A DNA stretch of 64,000 bases from Granulicella aggregans (GCF_014203275.1 NZ_JACHIP010000003.1:124001-188000); one strand, 5' to 3'. Shown: positions 1-9,341, counted from the first letter of the stretch. Numbers and translations: made by a program. The notes: a model not told the origin generated them from the sequence alone.

Positions 1-669
1 AACGATCAGGCGCGGGGTGAAGGTGGCGTGGGGGCGCTCGCCTAGCGGCAGGGTGAGGAACATGATGACGGCGCAGAAGCCGATTTGAAGCGTCGCGAGT
101 TGTTGGGTGGGCACGCCGTGGGAGGTGTGAGCTATGGAGAGCAGATGTCCGGAGAAAGCGATGGCGCACGCGAGGGTGAGGAGATCGCCGAGGCCGATGG
201 AGGCGAAGAGGTGGGTCCACTCTGTGCCGGGCGGCGTGGTGAGCAGGAGCAGGCCGGCGAAGGCGAGCAGAGCTCCGATGGCGGCTGTCCAGCGCGGCGC
301 GTGGGAGCCGGCGGAGCGGAGCGCGGGGATGGCAGTGAACAGTGGAACAAAGACGACGACCAGGCCGGTGATGAAGGCGGATTTGGCGGGAGTGGTGCGG
401 GCGAGGCCGCTGGTCTGGAACTGGTATCCGGCTGCGAGGAAGAGGCCGACGACCGCGCTGGAGAGGACAGCGCGGCGGGAGAGGTTGCGGAGGTGGCGGT
501 GGTTGACGGCCACGAGGACGACGGCGGCGAGCGACATGCGCAGGAGATTGAAGAGGAGCGGCGTGGCGTCGTTGAGCGCGTCCTTGATGAGGACGAAGGT
601 CGCTCCCCAGACCATTACGGTGGCGAGCAACAACAAATGAGCGATGGTCGATGGGGTGAGCCGGGGCAT
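1..669 (-). CDS. EamA/DMT-family transporter, 3' end outside window
   Basis: Inner-membrane permease of the drug/metabolite transporter superfamily; substrate unknown. The reverse strand is open from the ATG at 669 to the window edge (223 codons, no stop), so the C-terminus is missing. Translation starts MPRLTPSTIAHLLLLATVMV and continues with the family signatures WGATFVLIK (first helix) and the GYQFQTSGLARTTPAKSAFI region typical of EamA repeats, then further hydrophobic helices. It lies downstream of the hydrolase gene in the same direction, separated by 146 nt that carry a palindrome. An upstream ATG at 692 is out of frame. Family call is firm; specificity is not. Confidence 0.85.
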   Translation of the reverse strand, partial: MPRLTPSTIAHLLLLATVMVWGATFVLIKDALNDATPLLFNLLRMSLAAVVLVAVNHRHLRNLSRRAVLSSAVVGLFLAAGYQFQTSGLARTTPAKSAFITGLVVVFVPLFTAIPALRSAGSHAPRWTAAIGALLAFAGLLLLTTPPGTEWTHLFASIGLGDLLTLACAIAFSGHLLSIAHTSHGVPTQQLATLQIGFCAVIMFLTLPLGERPHATFTPRLIV

Positions 670-729
670 GAAGGTGTACCAACAGCGTACATGGCAGAGT
701 GGCCGAGCGAGATCGCTGACGTGGTCCGA

Positions 730-762
730 CCCCACCCATGCGAAGAGGCCGCATGGATGGGG
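730..762. repeat. Dispersed palindrome, family A copy 1
   Basis: Arms CCCCACCCATGC (730-741) and GCATGGATGGGG (751-762) pair with one mismatch around a 9-nt loop, GAAGAGGCC. The right arm is followed by CATCC. Loop core and GGGGCA flank are shared with copies near 5517, 35498 and (reversed) 31315. It lies in the gap between the hydrolase and transporter genes. Confidence 0.6.
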
Positions 763-815
763 CATCCATGATGCCTAGGTTTCGTCCGTGGATGGTGTCG
801 TGAGATGCTTGGCGG

Positions 816-1931
816 CTAGTCCACTTTGCCGGTCTTGAGGAAGCCGGCCATGTGGTCGTTCAAGAATTTCTCGTCGGCGGGGCTGGCTCCGGCTCCGGCA
901 GGGTGACCCCAGAGCGATGGGATGGGCAGCAGGGTGCCGTGGGGAATGAACTTCGACTCATACTGCGCGTCGGTGACGGGAAAGTAGAGGTCGGTCGCGG
1001 AGGGCATGTAGAGCACGGGCGCTTTGATCGAGGCGAGGGCCTTCTCTACGTCGCCGTTGAACCCGGGCGTTGCGCCGACGTCGTTGCTCTCCCAGGTGCG
1101 CATCTGCAGGATGAGATTGTTGGCGTCGGCTCCGTCGATGAAGTGGGTGCGGTACTTCTCGACGACCTGCTTGAAGGTGGTGCCGGCGGGCTCTTCAGTA
1201 CGCCATAGCTCCTGCCGCCACCACTCCTGCGAGAAGAGCCACGCGGTCCAGATGAGGTTGAAGGTCTCGATGCCTTTCTGGGGTTGGGCGGTGTAGTCGC
1301 CGGCTTTGAAGGCGGGATCGGCGGTGATGGCGTCGATCTGGCTTTCGAGGCGAACGATGCCGTGGCCGTAGGTCTTCGCGGTGCCGGAGGTGGCGACGAC
1401 GCGGTCCATGAAGGTGGGGTAGGAGACGGCCCACTGGAAGGCCTGCTGCGCGCCCATGGAGAATCCGATGACAGCCTGGAGGTGTTGCACGCCGAGCTCC
1501 GTGGTGAGGAGCTGGTGGACGGCTTCGACGTTGTCGCGGATGGTGGTGACGGGGAAGCGCGGGCCGTGGAAGGGCTCGGGCGTATTGCTGGGCGAGGACG
1601 ACCGGCCGTTGCCGAAAAGTTCGCTGGTGATGAGGAACTGCTTCGTCGGGTCGAGCGCCTTGCCGGGGCCGATCAGCCACTCGTAGCCGTGCATCTCCGC
1701 CATGTAGTGCGAGGGAAGAAGGATCGCGTTGTCTTTAGCGGCGTTGAGATGACCGTAGGTACCGTAGACGACGCGAGCCTCGGGCAACGTGACGCCGTTC
1801 TCTGTGCGGAAGTTCTTGATGACGAAGGTGTGCTGGACGGGCTCGGCTGGCTTGGTCTCGGCGGTTTGGGCAACGGCGGTAAGGGACGTGAACGCGAGGC
1901 TGGTCGCGAGGATGCGCTTGAGGATGAGCAT
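816..1931 (-). CDS. Secreted alpha/beta hydrolase, homoserine O-acetyltransferase-like
   Basis: 371-aa alpha/beta-hydrolase of the MetX-like group. Residues 1-22 form a signal peptide (hydrophobic LATSLAFTSLTAVAQ), so the enzyme is probably periplasmic, unlike true cytoplasmic MetX. The nucleophile elbow is GFSMGA with Ser158. A plausible acid is the Asp in LYMPSATDLYFP (about residue 313), and a plausible His is in LWGHPAG near the C-terminus. The LFGNGRSSSPSN segment (about 105-116) is typical of MetX relatives. A methionine biosynthetic role is doubtful because of export; an esterase or acyltransferase is likelier. It is divergent from the methyltransferase gene across about 108 nt. Confidence 0.8.
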   Translation of the reverse strand: MLILKRILATSLAFTSLTAVAQTAETKPAEPVQHTFVIKNFRTENGVTLPEARVVYGTYGHLNAAKDNAILLPSHYMAEMHGYEWLIGPGKALDPTKQFLITSELFGNGRSSSPSNTPEPFHGPRFPVTTIRDNVEAVHQLLTTELGVQHLQAVIGFSMGAQQAFQWAVSYPTFMDRVVATSGTAKTYGHGIVRLESQIDAITADPAFKAGDYTAQPQKGIETFNLIWTAWLFSQEWWRQELWRTEEPAGTTFKQVVEKYRTHFIDGADANNLILQMRTWESNDVGATPGFNGDVEKALASIKAPVLYMPSATDLYFPVTDAQYESKFIPHGTLLPIPSLWGHPAGAGASPADEKFLNDHMAGFLKTGKVD

Positions 1932-2039
1932 GTTGTCGAGAGTATTACGGGAGGGACATATTGCGGGTAACGAAGAATCAGCGGGCGGTTTTGAAGCTGG
2001 TGTTTGCCAGGGGCGAAGGTTTGGGCCGATGCTTGGGGG

Positions 2040-2690
2040 ATGAGATTGCGCGGAGTCTTATTGGGATGGTGTCTGGCGGGAGCGTTATCGGTTGGGGTGT
2101 TGGGAGAGACTGCTCCGCAGCGACCGACGAGCACGCCGTATGCGGGCGATCTATCGATCTTCGAGTATCCGGATCGCGACAAGAAGCTGCAGATCGACCG
2201 CGTGATGGACCTGCTGGGGATCAGGCCAGGGAAGAGCGTCGCGGATATCGGGGCGGGGTCAGGATGGTTCACGGTGCGGGCGGCTCGGCGTGTCGCTCCT
2301 GGAGGCACGGTGTACGCGGAGGACATCAACGCCGAGGCGATCAAGTACATCGATCAGCGTGCGCAGAAGGAGAAGCTGGGTAATGTGAAGACAGTGCTCG
2401 GGACGCCTGATGATCTGAAGCTGCTGCCCGGAAGCGTGGATGCGGCGCTGATGCTGAAGGTCTATCACGAGATAGCGCACCCTATCCCCGTGATGAAGGA
2501 GTTACGGGCGGCGCTGAGGCCGGGGGCGAAGGTGGGGATCATCGACCGCAATGGGAGCGGTACCGACCACGGGTTGAATCTTGATGTGGTGGTGAAGGAG
2601 ATGGGTGAGGCTGGGTACAAGCTGGAGGCGAAGTACGACTTCACCAGGGCGGACGGGCAGGATTACTTTTTGATCTTTGGGGTGCGGTGA
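2040..2690 (+). CDS. Exported class I SAM-dependent methyltransferase
   Basis: 216-aa Rossmann-fold methyltransferase. I place the start at the ATG at 2040 because it gives a signal peptide (MRLRGVLLGWCLAGALSVGV) directly; an in-frame ATG at 2004 would add 12 unlikely residues. Motif I is SVADIGAGSGWFT, followed by the acidic motif YAEDIN and the post-motif DAALMLKVYHEIAHP. Acidobacteria and planctomycetes often carry such periplasmic methyltransferases; the acceptor substrate is unknown. The end overlaps the upstream extension of the next open frame but not the preferred next start. Confidence 0.82.
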   Translation: MRLRGVLLGWCLAGALSVGVLGETAPQRPTSTPYAGDLSIFEYPDRDKKLQIDRVMDLLGIRPGKSVADIGAGSGWFTVRAARRVAPGGTVYAEDINAEAIKYIDQRAQKEKLGNVKTVLGTPDDLKLLPGSVDAALMLKVYHEIAHPIPVMKELRAALRPGAKVGIIDRNGSGTDHGLNLDVVVKEMGEAGYKLEAKYDFTRADGQDYFLIFGVR

Positions 2691-2746
2691 GGGGCTTTGC
2701 ATCGTCTTACAGGAGCCGCCAGAAAATTACAGCGCAAAGGAGACTC

Positions 2747-3193
2747 ATGAGGACTTCTATTCGAGCTGGATCCTTCGTTCTTGCGCTGCTTCTCGTCGGC
2801 CACACAATCGGGGCGACTGCACAATCGAACGGTTCTGTGGATGACGCAATGGTGCGACTGAGTGCGGTAGGTTTCTTTGCTATCGGTGGCACTGGATTTG
2901 CCGGGCGTATCTCCAAAGGAGAGTTGGACTACAAGGCTATCCTGGCGCAGCCGCAGCCACAGGCCTTGAAGTCATTCGAGCAGATCTATGCGACCGGCCA
3001 TCCGGCGGCCAAAGGATATGCCCTCCTCGGCATTCACACACTGGCTCCGGCGAAATTCGACGAGCTCTACGCCACGGTCAAGGATTCCGTCGAGACTGTG
3101 GCTACGATGCAAGGGTGCATCCTCTCGACGACAAAACTATCGCTGATTGCAAAGCGAATCAATGATGGCTCCTACGATCGAAGAATCAGATGA
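2747..3193 (+). CDS. Small secreted protein of unknown function
   Basis: 148-aa protein that I do not recognise. The ATG at 2747 follows an AAAGGAG Shine-Dalgarno and opens a clear signal peptide (VLALLLVGHTIGATAQ). The mature part is alpha-helical in character, with one Cys near the C-terminus (MQGCILSTTK). An in-frame ATG at 2687 would hide the signal peptide behind 20 residues and is rejected. It follows the methyltransferase by 56 nt in the same direction and may be co-transcribed. It ends 5 nt short of the convergent DUF1080 gene. Confidence 0.7.
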   Translation: MRTSIRAGSFVLALLLVGHTIGATAQSNGSVDDAMVRLSAVGFFAIGGTGFAGRISKGELDYKAILAQPQPQALKSFEQIYATGHPAAKGYALLGIHTLAPAKFDELYATVKDSVETVATMQGCILSTTKLSLIAKRINDGSYDRRIR

Positions 3194-3198
3194 AATAA

Positions 3199-3966
3199 CT
3201 ACTTCAACGGTGATAGCTGAATATTGCGGAAGTAGACCTCGGCGCCTTCGGACTGGAAGAGGACCTTGCCTTCGGTCGGGAAGGGATCGGTGCCTACGTT
3301 GGCGAGCTCTCCGTTGACGTACTGGGTGATGTGCTTATCGTCGACGACGACCTCGAGGACGTTCCACTCTCCGTATGGCTTTTCGAGTTCGCCAGAGGTG
3401 TTGCGGAAGCCGGGGACGTTCTTCTGCGGGCCCTTGTTGATGTGGCCGATGTTGGTGGCGTTGCCGGTGGGGCCGGTGACGCGCTTGTTGTCCGGGCCGG
3501 TGAGAGCTGCTCCGTCGGTGAGCCAGAAGTCGCCGGTCTCGCCTTCCTTGATCTGGAACTCGATGGATCGCGGCCAGACCTTGTCTTCGCCCTGGATGTT
3601 GTAGAGGATGCCGCTGTCGCGGGCCTGTCCGGCGCGCTCGCCGAAGGTGCCGACACCCCATTTGAACTCGGCGCGGAGGTAGAAGCGGTGGAAGGACTGC
3701 TTGGTGATGATGTAGCCCATCTCGTGGCCGGAGACGTGGATGACTTTGTTCTCCACCTTGAAGATGTGTTCGGGATCGGTGTTGAGGCCGCGGCCCTTGA
3801 TGAAGGTGTCGAACTTCGAGAGGTCTTTGCCATCAAAGAGGACGATGGGGGCCTGGCGCGGGGGCAGCGTGTACTCCGCCGTGGTCTGGGCAATGATCGG
3901 CAGGGCGGACAAGAACAAGACAATGGGTGCGGCGTGCAAGGGGCTGAGACGTTTCAAGGCGAGCAC
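3199..3966 (-). CDS. Secreted DUF1080 protein (3-keto-disaccharide hydrolase domain)
   Basis: 255-aa protein with a signal peptide (residues 1-26, hydrophobic APIVLFLSALPIIAQ) and one DUF1080/LamG-like jelly-roll domain. Family signatures are IVLFDGKDLSKFDTFI (about 41-56), YLRAEFKWG, and EWNVLEVVVDDKHITQYVNGELAN near the C-terminus. Some members hydrolyse 3-keto-glycosides; others are only glycan-binding. It is divergent from a Gfo/Idh/MocA oxidoreductase, an enzyme class that can make 3-keto sugars, so a shared glycan-processing role is plausible but inferred. Confidence 0.88.
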   Translation of the reverse strand: MLALKRLSPLHAAPIVLFLSALPIIAQTTAEYTLPPRQAPIVLFDGKDLSKFDTFIKGRGLNTDPEHIFKVENKVIHVSGHEMGYIITKQSFHRFYLRAEFKWGVGTFGERAGQARDSGILYNIQGEDKVWPRSIEFQIKEGETGDFWLTDGAALTGPDNKRVTGPTGNATNIGHINKGPQKNVPGFRNTSGELEKPYGEWNVLEVVVDDKHITQYVNGELANVGTDPFPTEGKVLFQSEGAEVYFRNIQLSPLK

Positions 3967-4161
3967 TTTGGGTTTCTCCGTCGGACTGGATCAGTTTAGG
4001 GTGAATCGGCGTATTTCCCAAGTTGCTGAAGCGTTTGTCTTGGGAGATCTGGACGGGGTTGAGAATAAGGGGCGCTGGACACTTCTGTGTCGCATCCCGT
4101 ACCTTTTCTACCGAAGCGAGATAACGAAACCATCCCGCACCGACTTCGAGGGAGTTTACCA

Positions 4162-5502
4162 ATGTCAGATCGCAGAGCCTTTCTTCAATCCGCCGCAAAG
4201 ACGACCATGCTGGCCGCCGCGGCGGGTCGCCTTCACCCGCTTCTCGCACAGGCACCGGCGATTGCGCCGCGATCCGCCAACGACAAGATCAACCTTGCTC
4301 TGATCGGCGCGGGCATCCAGGGGCAGTTCGACACCAGCGTGGCGATTACGGTTCCCGGCGTAAAACTGGTCGCGGTTGCCGATTGCTACGACGGCCGCCT
4401 GACCCATGCCAAGGAGATGTGGGGAAATGATCTCTTCACGACCCGCGACTATCGCGAGATTCTGAAGCGGCCTGACGTTGATGCCGTGCTCATCGCGACT
4501 CCTGACCACTGGCACAAGCAGGCAGCCGTGGACAGCATGAAGGCGGGCAAAGATGTCTACCTAGAGAAGCCGATGATCCATCTCTACTCGGATGGGCCGG
4601 AGATCATCGAGACGGCGAAGTCGACCAACCGCATCCTGCAGGTGGGCAGCCAGCGTGTTAGCTCCGTAGTGTATGCGAAGGCGAAGGAACTGCTGGCTTC
4701 GGGAGCGATTGGCAAGTTGAACATGGTGCAGGCGCGCTGGGATCGCAACTCGTCGACCGGTGCATGGAACTACTCTGTGCCGCTCGATGCCTCGACCGAG
4801 ACCTGCGACTGGCCGCGCTTCCTGGGCACCGCGCCGAAGATTCCGTGGAGTGGCGAACGGTTCTTCCAGTGGCGTAAGTGGAAGGATTACGGCTCTGGCG
4901 TTGCGGGCGATCTTTTCGTTCACCTCTTCAGCGGAACGCACTTCATCACCGGATCGCATGGGCCGACGCGGGCGATGGCGACCGGCGGCCTGCGGTTCTG
5001 GAAGGATGGCCGCGACGCGAACGATGTGCTGCTGGCGCTCTTCGATTATCCGGAGGGCTTCAACCTGAGCTTGCGCGTAAACTTCGTCGATGGTGGCGAG
5101 GAGAGCGAAGGTTTCCTCTTCACGGGCTCTGAAGGGCAGATGGAGATCTCTGGCCGCACCGTCACGGTGACGCGGGTTCCCCCGTCGAAGGAGCCCGGAT
5201 ACACCGTGTCGACTTTTGCGGCGGCGCAGCAGAAGGCGTATCTCGACGAGTATCGCAAGAAGTATCCCGTGGAGCATTCCAAGGAGACTCCGCGCGATGT
5301 CGAAGCGTTCACTGCTCCGCAGGGATATCTGGACAGCTATGACCACTTCTCGAACTTCTTCAATTCGGTGCGCAGCCGGCAGGTGCCCGTGGAAGATGCG
5401 ACGTTTGGCTTCCGGGCTGCTGGAGCGGCCTTGCTCGGCAACCTGAGCGTCGAGAAGGACAGCATCATTCACTGGAATCCTGAGACGATGAAGATCGTCT
5501 AG
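4162..5502 (+). CDS. Tat-exported Gfo/Idh/MocA oxidoreductase
   Basis: 446-aa NAD(P)-dependent sugar dehydrogenase-like protein. The ATG at 4162 follows GAGGGAG and yields a twin-arginine leader (SDRRAFLQSAA...). The Rossmann motif is LALIGAGIQGQFD (about 48-60) and the conserved EKP motif lies in DVYLEKPMIH (about 135). The C-terminal half matches the large beta-sheet domain of periplasmic family members found near DUF1080 and VCBS proteins. An alternative in-frame start at 4087 would bury the Tat motif. With its neighbours it suggests periplasmic oxidation of a glycan. Confidence 0.88.
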   Translation: MSDRRAFLQSAAKTTMLAAAAGRLHPLLAQAPAIAPRSANDKINLALIGAGIQGQFDTSVAITVPGVKLVAVADCYDGRLTHAKEMWGNDLFTTRDYREILKRPDVDAVLIATPDHWHKQAAVDSMKAGKDVYLEKPMIHLYSDGPEIIETAKSTNRILQVGSQRVSSVVYAKAKELLASGAIGKLNMVQARWDRNSSTGAWNYSVPLDASTETCDWPRFLGTAPKIPWSGERFFQWRKWKDYGSGVAGDLFVHLFSGTHFITGSHGPTRAMATGGLRFWKDGRDANDVLLALFDYPEGFNLSLRVNFVDGGEESEGFLFTGSEGQMEISGRTVTVTRVPPSKEPGYTVSTFAAAQQKAYLDEYRKKYPVEHSKETPRDVEAFTAPQGYLDSYDHFSNFFNSVRSRQVPVEDATFGFRAAGAALLGNLSVEKDSIIHWNPETMKIV

Positions 5503-5516
5503 TCGAACGAATCGAT

Positions 5517-5549
5517 CCCACCCATGACCAGAGGCGAGTCATGGGTGGG
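5517..5549. repeat. Dispersed palindrome, family A copy 2
   Basis: Perfect 12-bp arms CCCACCCATGAC (5517-5528) and GTCATGGGTGGG (5538-5549) around the 9-nt loop CAGAGGCGA, followed by GCACTC. It sits between the oxidoreductase stop and the VCBS gene, so it may also act as an intercistronic hairpin. Confidence 0.65.
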
Positions 5550-5579
5550 GCACTCGCAACAAGGTATGGGAGAGCTGAG

Positions 5580-7001
5580 ATGAAGATTGCACCACGTTTG
5601 TTGGGATTGTTTGTTGCCGCGCTTGCGGTTGGTTCGATTGCGTCGTATGCGCAGGACCCTGCCCATGCGACGGAGCTGAGGATGGCGCATCCGGGGCCTG
5701 GGCCGGATGGGAAGGACCGGATCTCGTTCCTGGCGCATCGGCTGGGTTCGGACCATGCTGAAGCCCTTTCGATGATCGATATGAATGGGGATGGCTTCAT
5801 CGATCTGACCAGCGGCGCCTACTGGTACGAGAATCCCGGAGCAAATGGCGGCGAGTGGAAGCGGCACCAGTTCCGCTCGGTCGGCATCCACAACGAGTTT
5901 GTCTCGGACTGCGGCGAGTGGGCGATCGATGTCGACCACGACGGCCTGGTCGACGTGGTTACGACAGGATGGATCTCGAACGGGCTTTGGTGGTTCAAGA
6001 ATCCTGGCCCAAAGGCGACGGCTGCAGGGACGCAGTGGGTCGGCGCGAAGATCGCCGACAGCTACGACACCGAGGGTGGGGCATTTGCCGACATAAACGG
6101 CGATGGCAAACCGGATGTTGCGCTGGCGCACTACAACCGTTCAGGCGTGATGTGGGCGGACTTCGGCAAGGGAACTCCGAAGATACACCACGTCGGCGGC
6201 AAGGCTGAGGATGGCCACGGCATCGGCATCGCGGACATCAACGGTGATGGCAAGGCCGACATTCTGACGACGCACGGCTGGTTCGAGCAGATCGATGCGG
6301 ACAACGATAAGTGGACGTGGCACGGCGACTGGGACCTTGGCGATGCCGGCTTCCCGATCATCGGCTTTGACGTGAACCATGACGGCAAGCTCGACCTGAT
6401 CTACGGGCAGGGGCATGGGTACGGGCTCTACTGGCTGGAGCAGGCGGGGACGACATCGAGCCCGAAGTGGATTCGCCACAATATCGATGAGTCCTTCTCG
6501 CAGTCCCATGCGCTGGCGCTGGTGGATGTCGACGGTGATGGCGTGCCGGAGCTGATTACGGGCAAGCGTTATCGCGGGCACGGCGGCGACGATCCGGGAT
6601 CGTACGACCCGAACGTGATCTATGCGTACCGTCTGCCGGGCGCGGAGCAGATCTCCGCGACGAAGGCCCATGCCGGAGACCCGATGGGAGCTTCTGGCCC
6701 GGGGTGGCCTGCTGCCATGGTGCTTTCCGCAGCGACCGCCGATCCGATGTGGTTCCGCGAGACGCTCTCGCTTAACGGGACGGCGACGATTGGCACGCAG
6801 GTTGTGTACGGCGACTTCGACCATGACGGCGATATCGACATTGCGACGGCAGGCAAGCTCGGCGTGCATGTGCTCGAAAACCTGAAGGTTGTGAAGGTGC
6901 CTGGCACCGTGCGTGAGGCTACACAGCCGTTGAATAAGGAGTGGCCGTTCCCGGGTGAAGGGAAGGATGTTCCGCAGGAAGATGGACCTACTCCTCAGTA
7001 G
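5580..7001 (+). CDS. Secreted FG-GAP/VCBS-repeat protein
   Basis: 473-aa exported beta-propeller-type protein. The ATG at 5580 gives a signal peptide (hydrophobic LLGLFVAALAVGSIASYAQ). At least five repeats carry calcium-binding-like cores of the form D-[VI]-[ND]-x-D-G: MNGDGFIDL, DHDGLVDV, INGDGKPDV, INGDGKADI, NHDGKLDL, DGDGVPEL and DHDGDIDI. Such proteins are adhesins or glycan-handling scaffolds. It follows the oxidoreductase by 77 nt and is closed by a strong terminator, consistent with a two-gene unit. Confidence 0.85.
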   Translation: MKIAPRLLGLFVAALAVGSIASYAQDPAHATELRMAHPGPGPDGKDRISFLAHRLGSDHAEALSMIDMNGDGFIDLTSGAYWYENPGANGGEWKRHQFRSVGIHNEFVSDCGEWAIDVDHDGLVDVVTTGWISNGLWWFKNPGPKATAAGTQWVGAKIADSYDTEGGAFADINGDGKPDVALAHYNRSGVMWADFGKGTPKIHHVGGKAEDGHGIGIADINGDGKADILTTHGWFEQIDADNDKWTWHGDWDLGDAGFPIIGFDVNHDGKLDLIYGQGHGYGLYWLEQAGTTSSPKWIRHNIDESFSQSHALALVDVDGDGVPELITGKRYRGHGGDDPGSYDPNVIYAYRLPGAEQISATKAHAGDPMGASGPGWPAAMVLSAATADPMWFRETLSLNGTATIGTQVVYGDFDHDGDIDIATAGKLGVHVLENLKVVKVPGTVREATQPLNKEWPFPGEGKDVPQEDGPTPQ

Positions 7002-7017
7002 GTTGGTGAACAAAAAA

Positions 7018-7047
7018 AACTCCCCGCTTCGGCGGGGAGTTCTTTTT
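7018..7047. terminator. Intrinsic terminator after VCBS gene
   Basis: Perfect 10-bp stem (7018-7027 with 7032-7041), TTCG tetraloop, T-run at 7043-7047 and an A-run on the other side, so it could work in both directions. Confidence 0.9.
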
Positions 7048-7112
7048 GCTAGTCACCAAACGAAGACAAGACCTTGGGGTGAATCGCGCTTGATTTGGAT
7101 TTACCGCGGCTA

Positions 7113-9341
7113 TCAGTGCCACTTAATAATGCTGAGCAGGTTGGAGTAGTCGTCGGTCCAGACCCTGGTTCCTTGCCGCCTCTCCACCGGTACCCAACGG
7201 CCCGGGGTGCTTGAGTTTGTCGCGAGATCGTGGATGGCCTTTTCGTCGCGAGCCATGACTATCCAGCGGGATGGAAATTTCCCATCTTCAATCTCTTTAG
7301 GAGAAACATACGTGTCGTCCGCAGTGGCGATCTTCAGATGAGCGTCGTCGGCCAGTGCCGCGAGGATGGGCGACATTTGTAGGTAAAGGTTTGAGATCTG
7401 GAATACGAGGACTCCTCCGGGAGCGAGCTTGCGCTTGTAGAGTTCCACCGCTTCCCTGGTAACCAGGTGCATTGGTATGGTGTCGCCACTAAAGGCATCG
7501 AGCGAGATCAGCCCGTACTGTCCGTCGGGGGCGTCGCGGAGTTTTAGCCTTGCGTCACCCAGGATGATTTTGGCGTTGGGGGCGCACTGGCTCAAAAAGG
7601 TGAAGTATTTCGGGTTCTCCGCGATGCCGGTAACGGAGGGGTCAATCTCGTAATAGGTGAGCGTCTGGCCCGGGGCAAGGTGGCAGGCCATGGCACCGGC
7701 ACCGAGACCAACGACGGCGATATTCCCATGGGGGAGTCTTGCCTGCTCCGTGCGGAAGATGTCGCCGGCGGGACCATTGCGGGTGAAGTAAGCGAGCGGC
7801 TCGCGGCTTTTTGTGTCGTCGAGGCTCTGAATACCGTGGATGGTGCCGCCGTGGAAGAGATAGCGGAACTTTCCGTCCGGGTCATTGGTGACACGGGAGA
7901 CGCCGTAGAAGCTGCGCTCCGCGTGGAGGATATGGCCAAAGGAACCAGGATAGAAGGTGCTCGCAAAGAACAGAGCGGCCACACCTGCGGCAAAGCGCAC
8001 AGGACGCTTGCCAAAGCTTAGACACCAGAGCATGGCGTAGCCGAAGAGCAGAATGTTTAAGGGGCGGCTTGGTTTGAAGCCGAAGTGTCCGACGCCGATG
8101 ATAACGGCGAGCATGACGATTCCGAGGGCCAGCGGGAGCAGCCAGTCCTTCCGCTTTGCCCATAAGAGCGCGGAGCCGGTGAGGGCTTTAACGTCGATGG
8201 GTGGCCGAAGCAGAGCGGCGGCGATCAAGACTAACGGGAACTCCAATACAGAGTGAAAGACCAGAGGAGCTACGAGCGAGTTGAAGATTCCTCCGATGAC
8301 ACCGCCGACGGAGATCCAGAGATAAAACTCGGTGAGGCGACTTACCGCGGGTCTGCTGCGCGCGAGTTCGCCATGACAGACCAGGGCGACTACAAAGAGG
8401 ACGAGCAGATAAAGGGTGAGCAGCAGAGCCAGCGGAAGTTTGGTCTGCGACACGACCGGAACGAGCGCGGCAAGGATAAGGAATGGCATGCGCCTGACGA
8501 GCCAATCATGAGAGATCAGCTGCCGCTTCGCAAAGACGAGGATGAAGCTGATCAGATAAAGGGCGAGTGGGAGCACCCAGAACAGAGGAATTGCCGGGAC
8601 ATCGGTAGTGAGCGCGGTGGTAATGCCGATCATCAGGCTGGAAGGAACGAAGGCCAGCGCAATCCAGCGCAATCGTTCGACCCAGATACGCTTTGTGGCT
8701 GCGGTCTCGGCTTCTGCGAGGTTCATCGTCGCGAGTCTGCTCTTGCTGTTCCAGACCAATGCGGCGCAGGCGAGTGTCATCAGAACGAAGATGATATAGC
8801 CGGACTTCCAGAGGCGGCTCTGTTCGCTGAGCCGCAGTAACGGTTCGAGCAGGAAGGGATAGGCCATCAATCCGGCGAGACTGCCTACATTGCTTGCGGC
8901 ATAGAGGAAGTATGGGTCGGATGCCTGCTTATGATGGGTGTCGCCGAACCAGCGCTGCAGGACTGGCGTAGAGGACGATAGGACGAAGAACGGAAGGCCC
9001 ACCGAGACTACCAGGACACCCAGCAGCCAGAAGACGGGGCTGTTCTGGGTTGGAGGTTCCCAGCCACGGGGCAGATGAAGAGGGAGCGAGCTGACCAGAA
9101 GGGGAAGGAGGACGAGGGTGAGATGGACGACGATCTGGGTCCGGCGGCCCAGCCATTTCATCGCGACATAGGCGTAGAAGTAGCCTGCCAGCAGCATGAT
9201 TTGAAAGAAGACCATGCAGGTATTCCAGACGGCTGGCGTCCCTCCGAGTAGAGGAAGCAACATCTTCGCGATCATTGGTTCGACAAGGAACAGCAGGGTC
9301 GCGCTTGCGAACATCGAAAGTGTGAAGACGATCAACAGCAT
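7113..9341 (-). CDS. Multi-spanning membrane protein with spermidine-synthase-like domain
   Basis: 742-aa fusion. The N-terminal two thirds is a transporter-like membrane domain with many helices (starting LLIVFTLSMFASATLLFLVE, then LLPLLGGTPAVWNTCMVFFQ). The C-terminal about 230 residues are a spermidine-synthase/class I methyltransferase fold: NIAVVGLGAGAMACH, YYEIDPSV, LGDARLKL and LISLDAFSGDTIPMHLVTRE. Polyamine synthesis is not assured, since members of this fused family often lack proof of aminopropyl transfer. It is divergent from the cold-shock gene. Family assignment is firm, function open. Confidence 0.85.
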   Translation of the reverse strand: MLLIVFTLSMFASATLLFLVEPMIAKMLLPLLGGTPAVWNTCMVFFQIMLLAGYFYAYVAMKWLGRRTQIVVHLTLVLLPLLVSSLPLHLPRGWEPPTQNSPVFWLLGVLVVSVGLPFFVLSSSTPVLQRWFGDTHHKQASDPYFLYAASNVGSLAGLMAYPFLLEPLLRLSEQSRLWKSGYIIFVLMTLACAALVWNSKSRLATMNLAEAETAATKRIWVERLRWIALAFVPSSLMIGITTALTTDVPAIPLFWVLPLALYLISFILVFAKRQLISHDWLVRRMPFLILAALVPVVSQTKLPLALLLTLYLLVLFVVALVCHGELARSRPAVSRLTEFYLWISVGGVIGGIFNSLVAPLVFHSVLEFPLVLIAAALLRPPIDVKALTGSALLWAKRKDWLLPLALGIVMLAVIIGVGHFGFKPSRPLNILLFGYAMLWCLSFGKRPVRFAAGVAALFFASTFYPGSFGHILHAERSFYGVSRVTNDPDGKFRYLFHGGTIHGIQSLDDTKSREPLAYFTRNGPAGDIFRTEQARLPHGNIAVVGLGAGAMACHLAPGQTLTYYEIDPSVTGIAENPKYFTFLSQCAPNAKIILGDARLKLRDAPDGQYGLISLDAFSGDTIPMHLVTREAVELYKRKLAPGGVLVFQISNLYLQMSPILAALADDAHLKIATADDTYVSPKEIEDGKFPSRWIVMARDEKAIHDLATNSSTPGRWVPVERRQGTRVWTDDYSNLLSIIKWH

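Noticed and set aside
85..771. Forward open frame at the window start
   Set aside because: The translation is Gly/Glu/Asp low-complexity, while the reverse strand over the same bases encodes a clear EamA transporter.
816..1931. metX (homoserine O-acetyltransferase) for methionine synthesis
   Set aside because: The fold and motif fit, but the signal peptide makes a biosynthetic cytoplasmic role unlikely, so no gene symbol was given.
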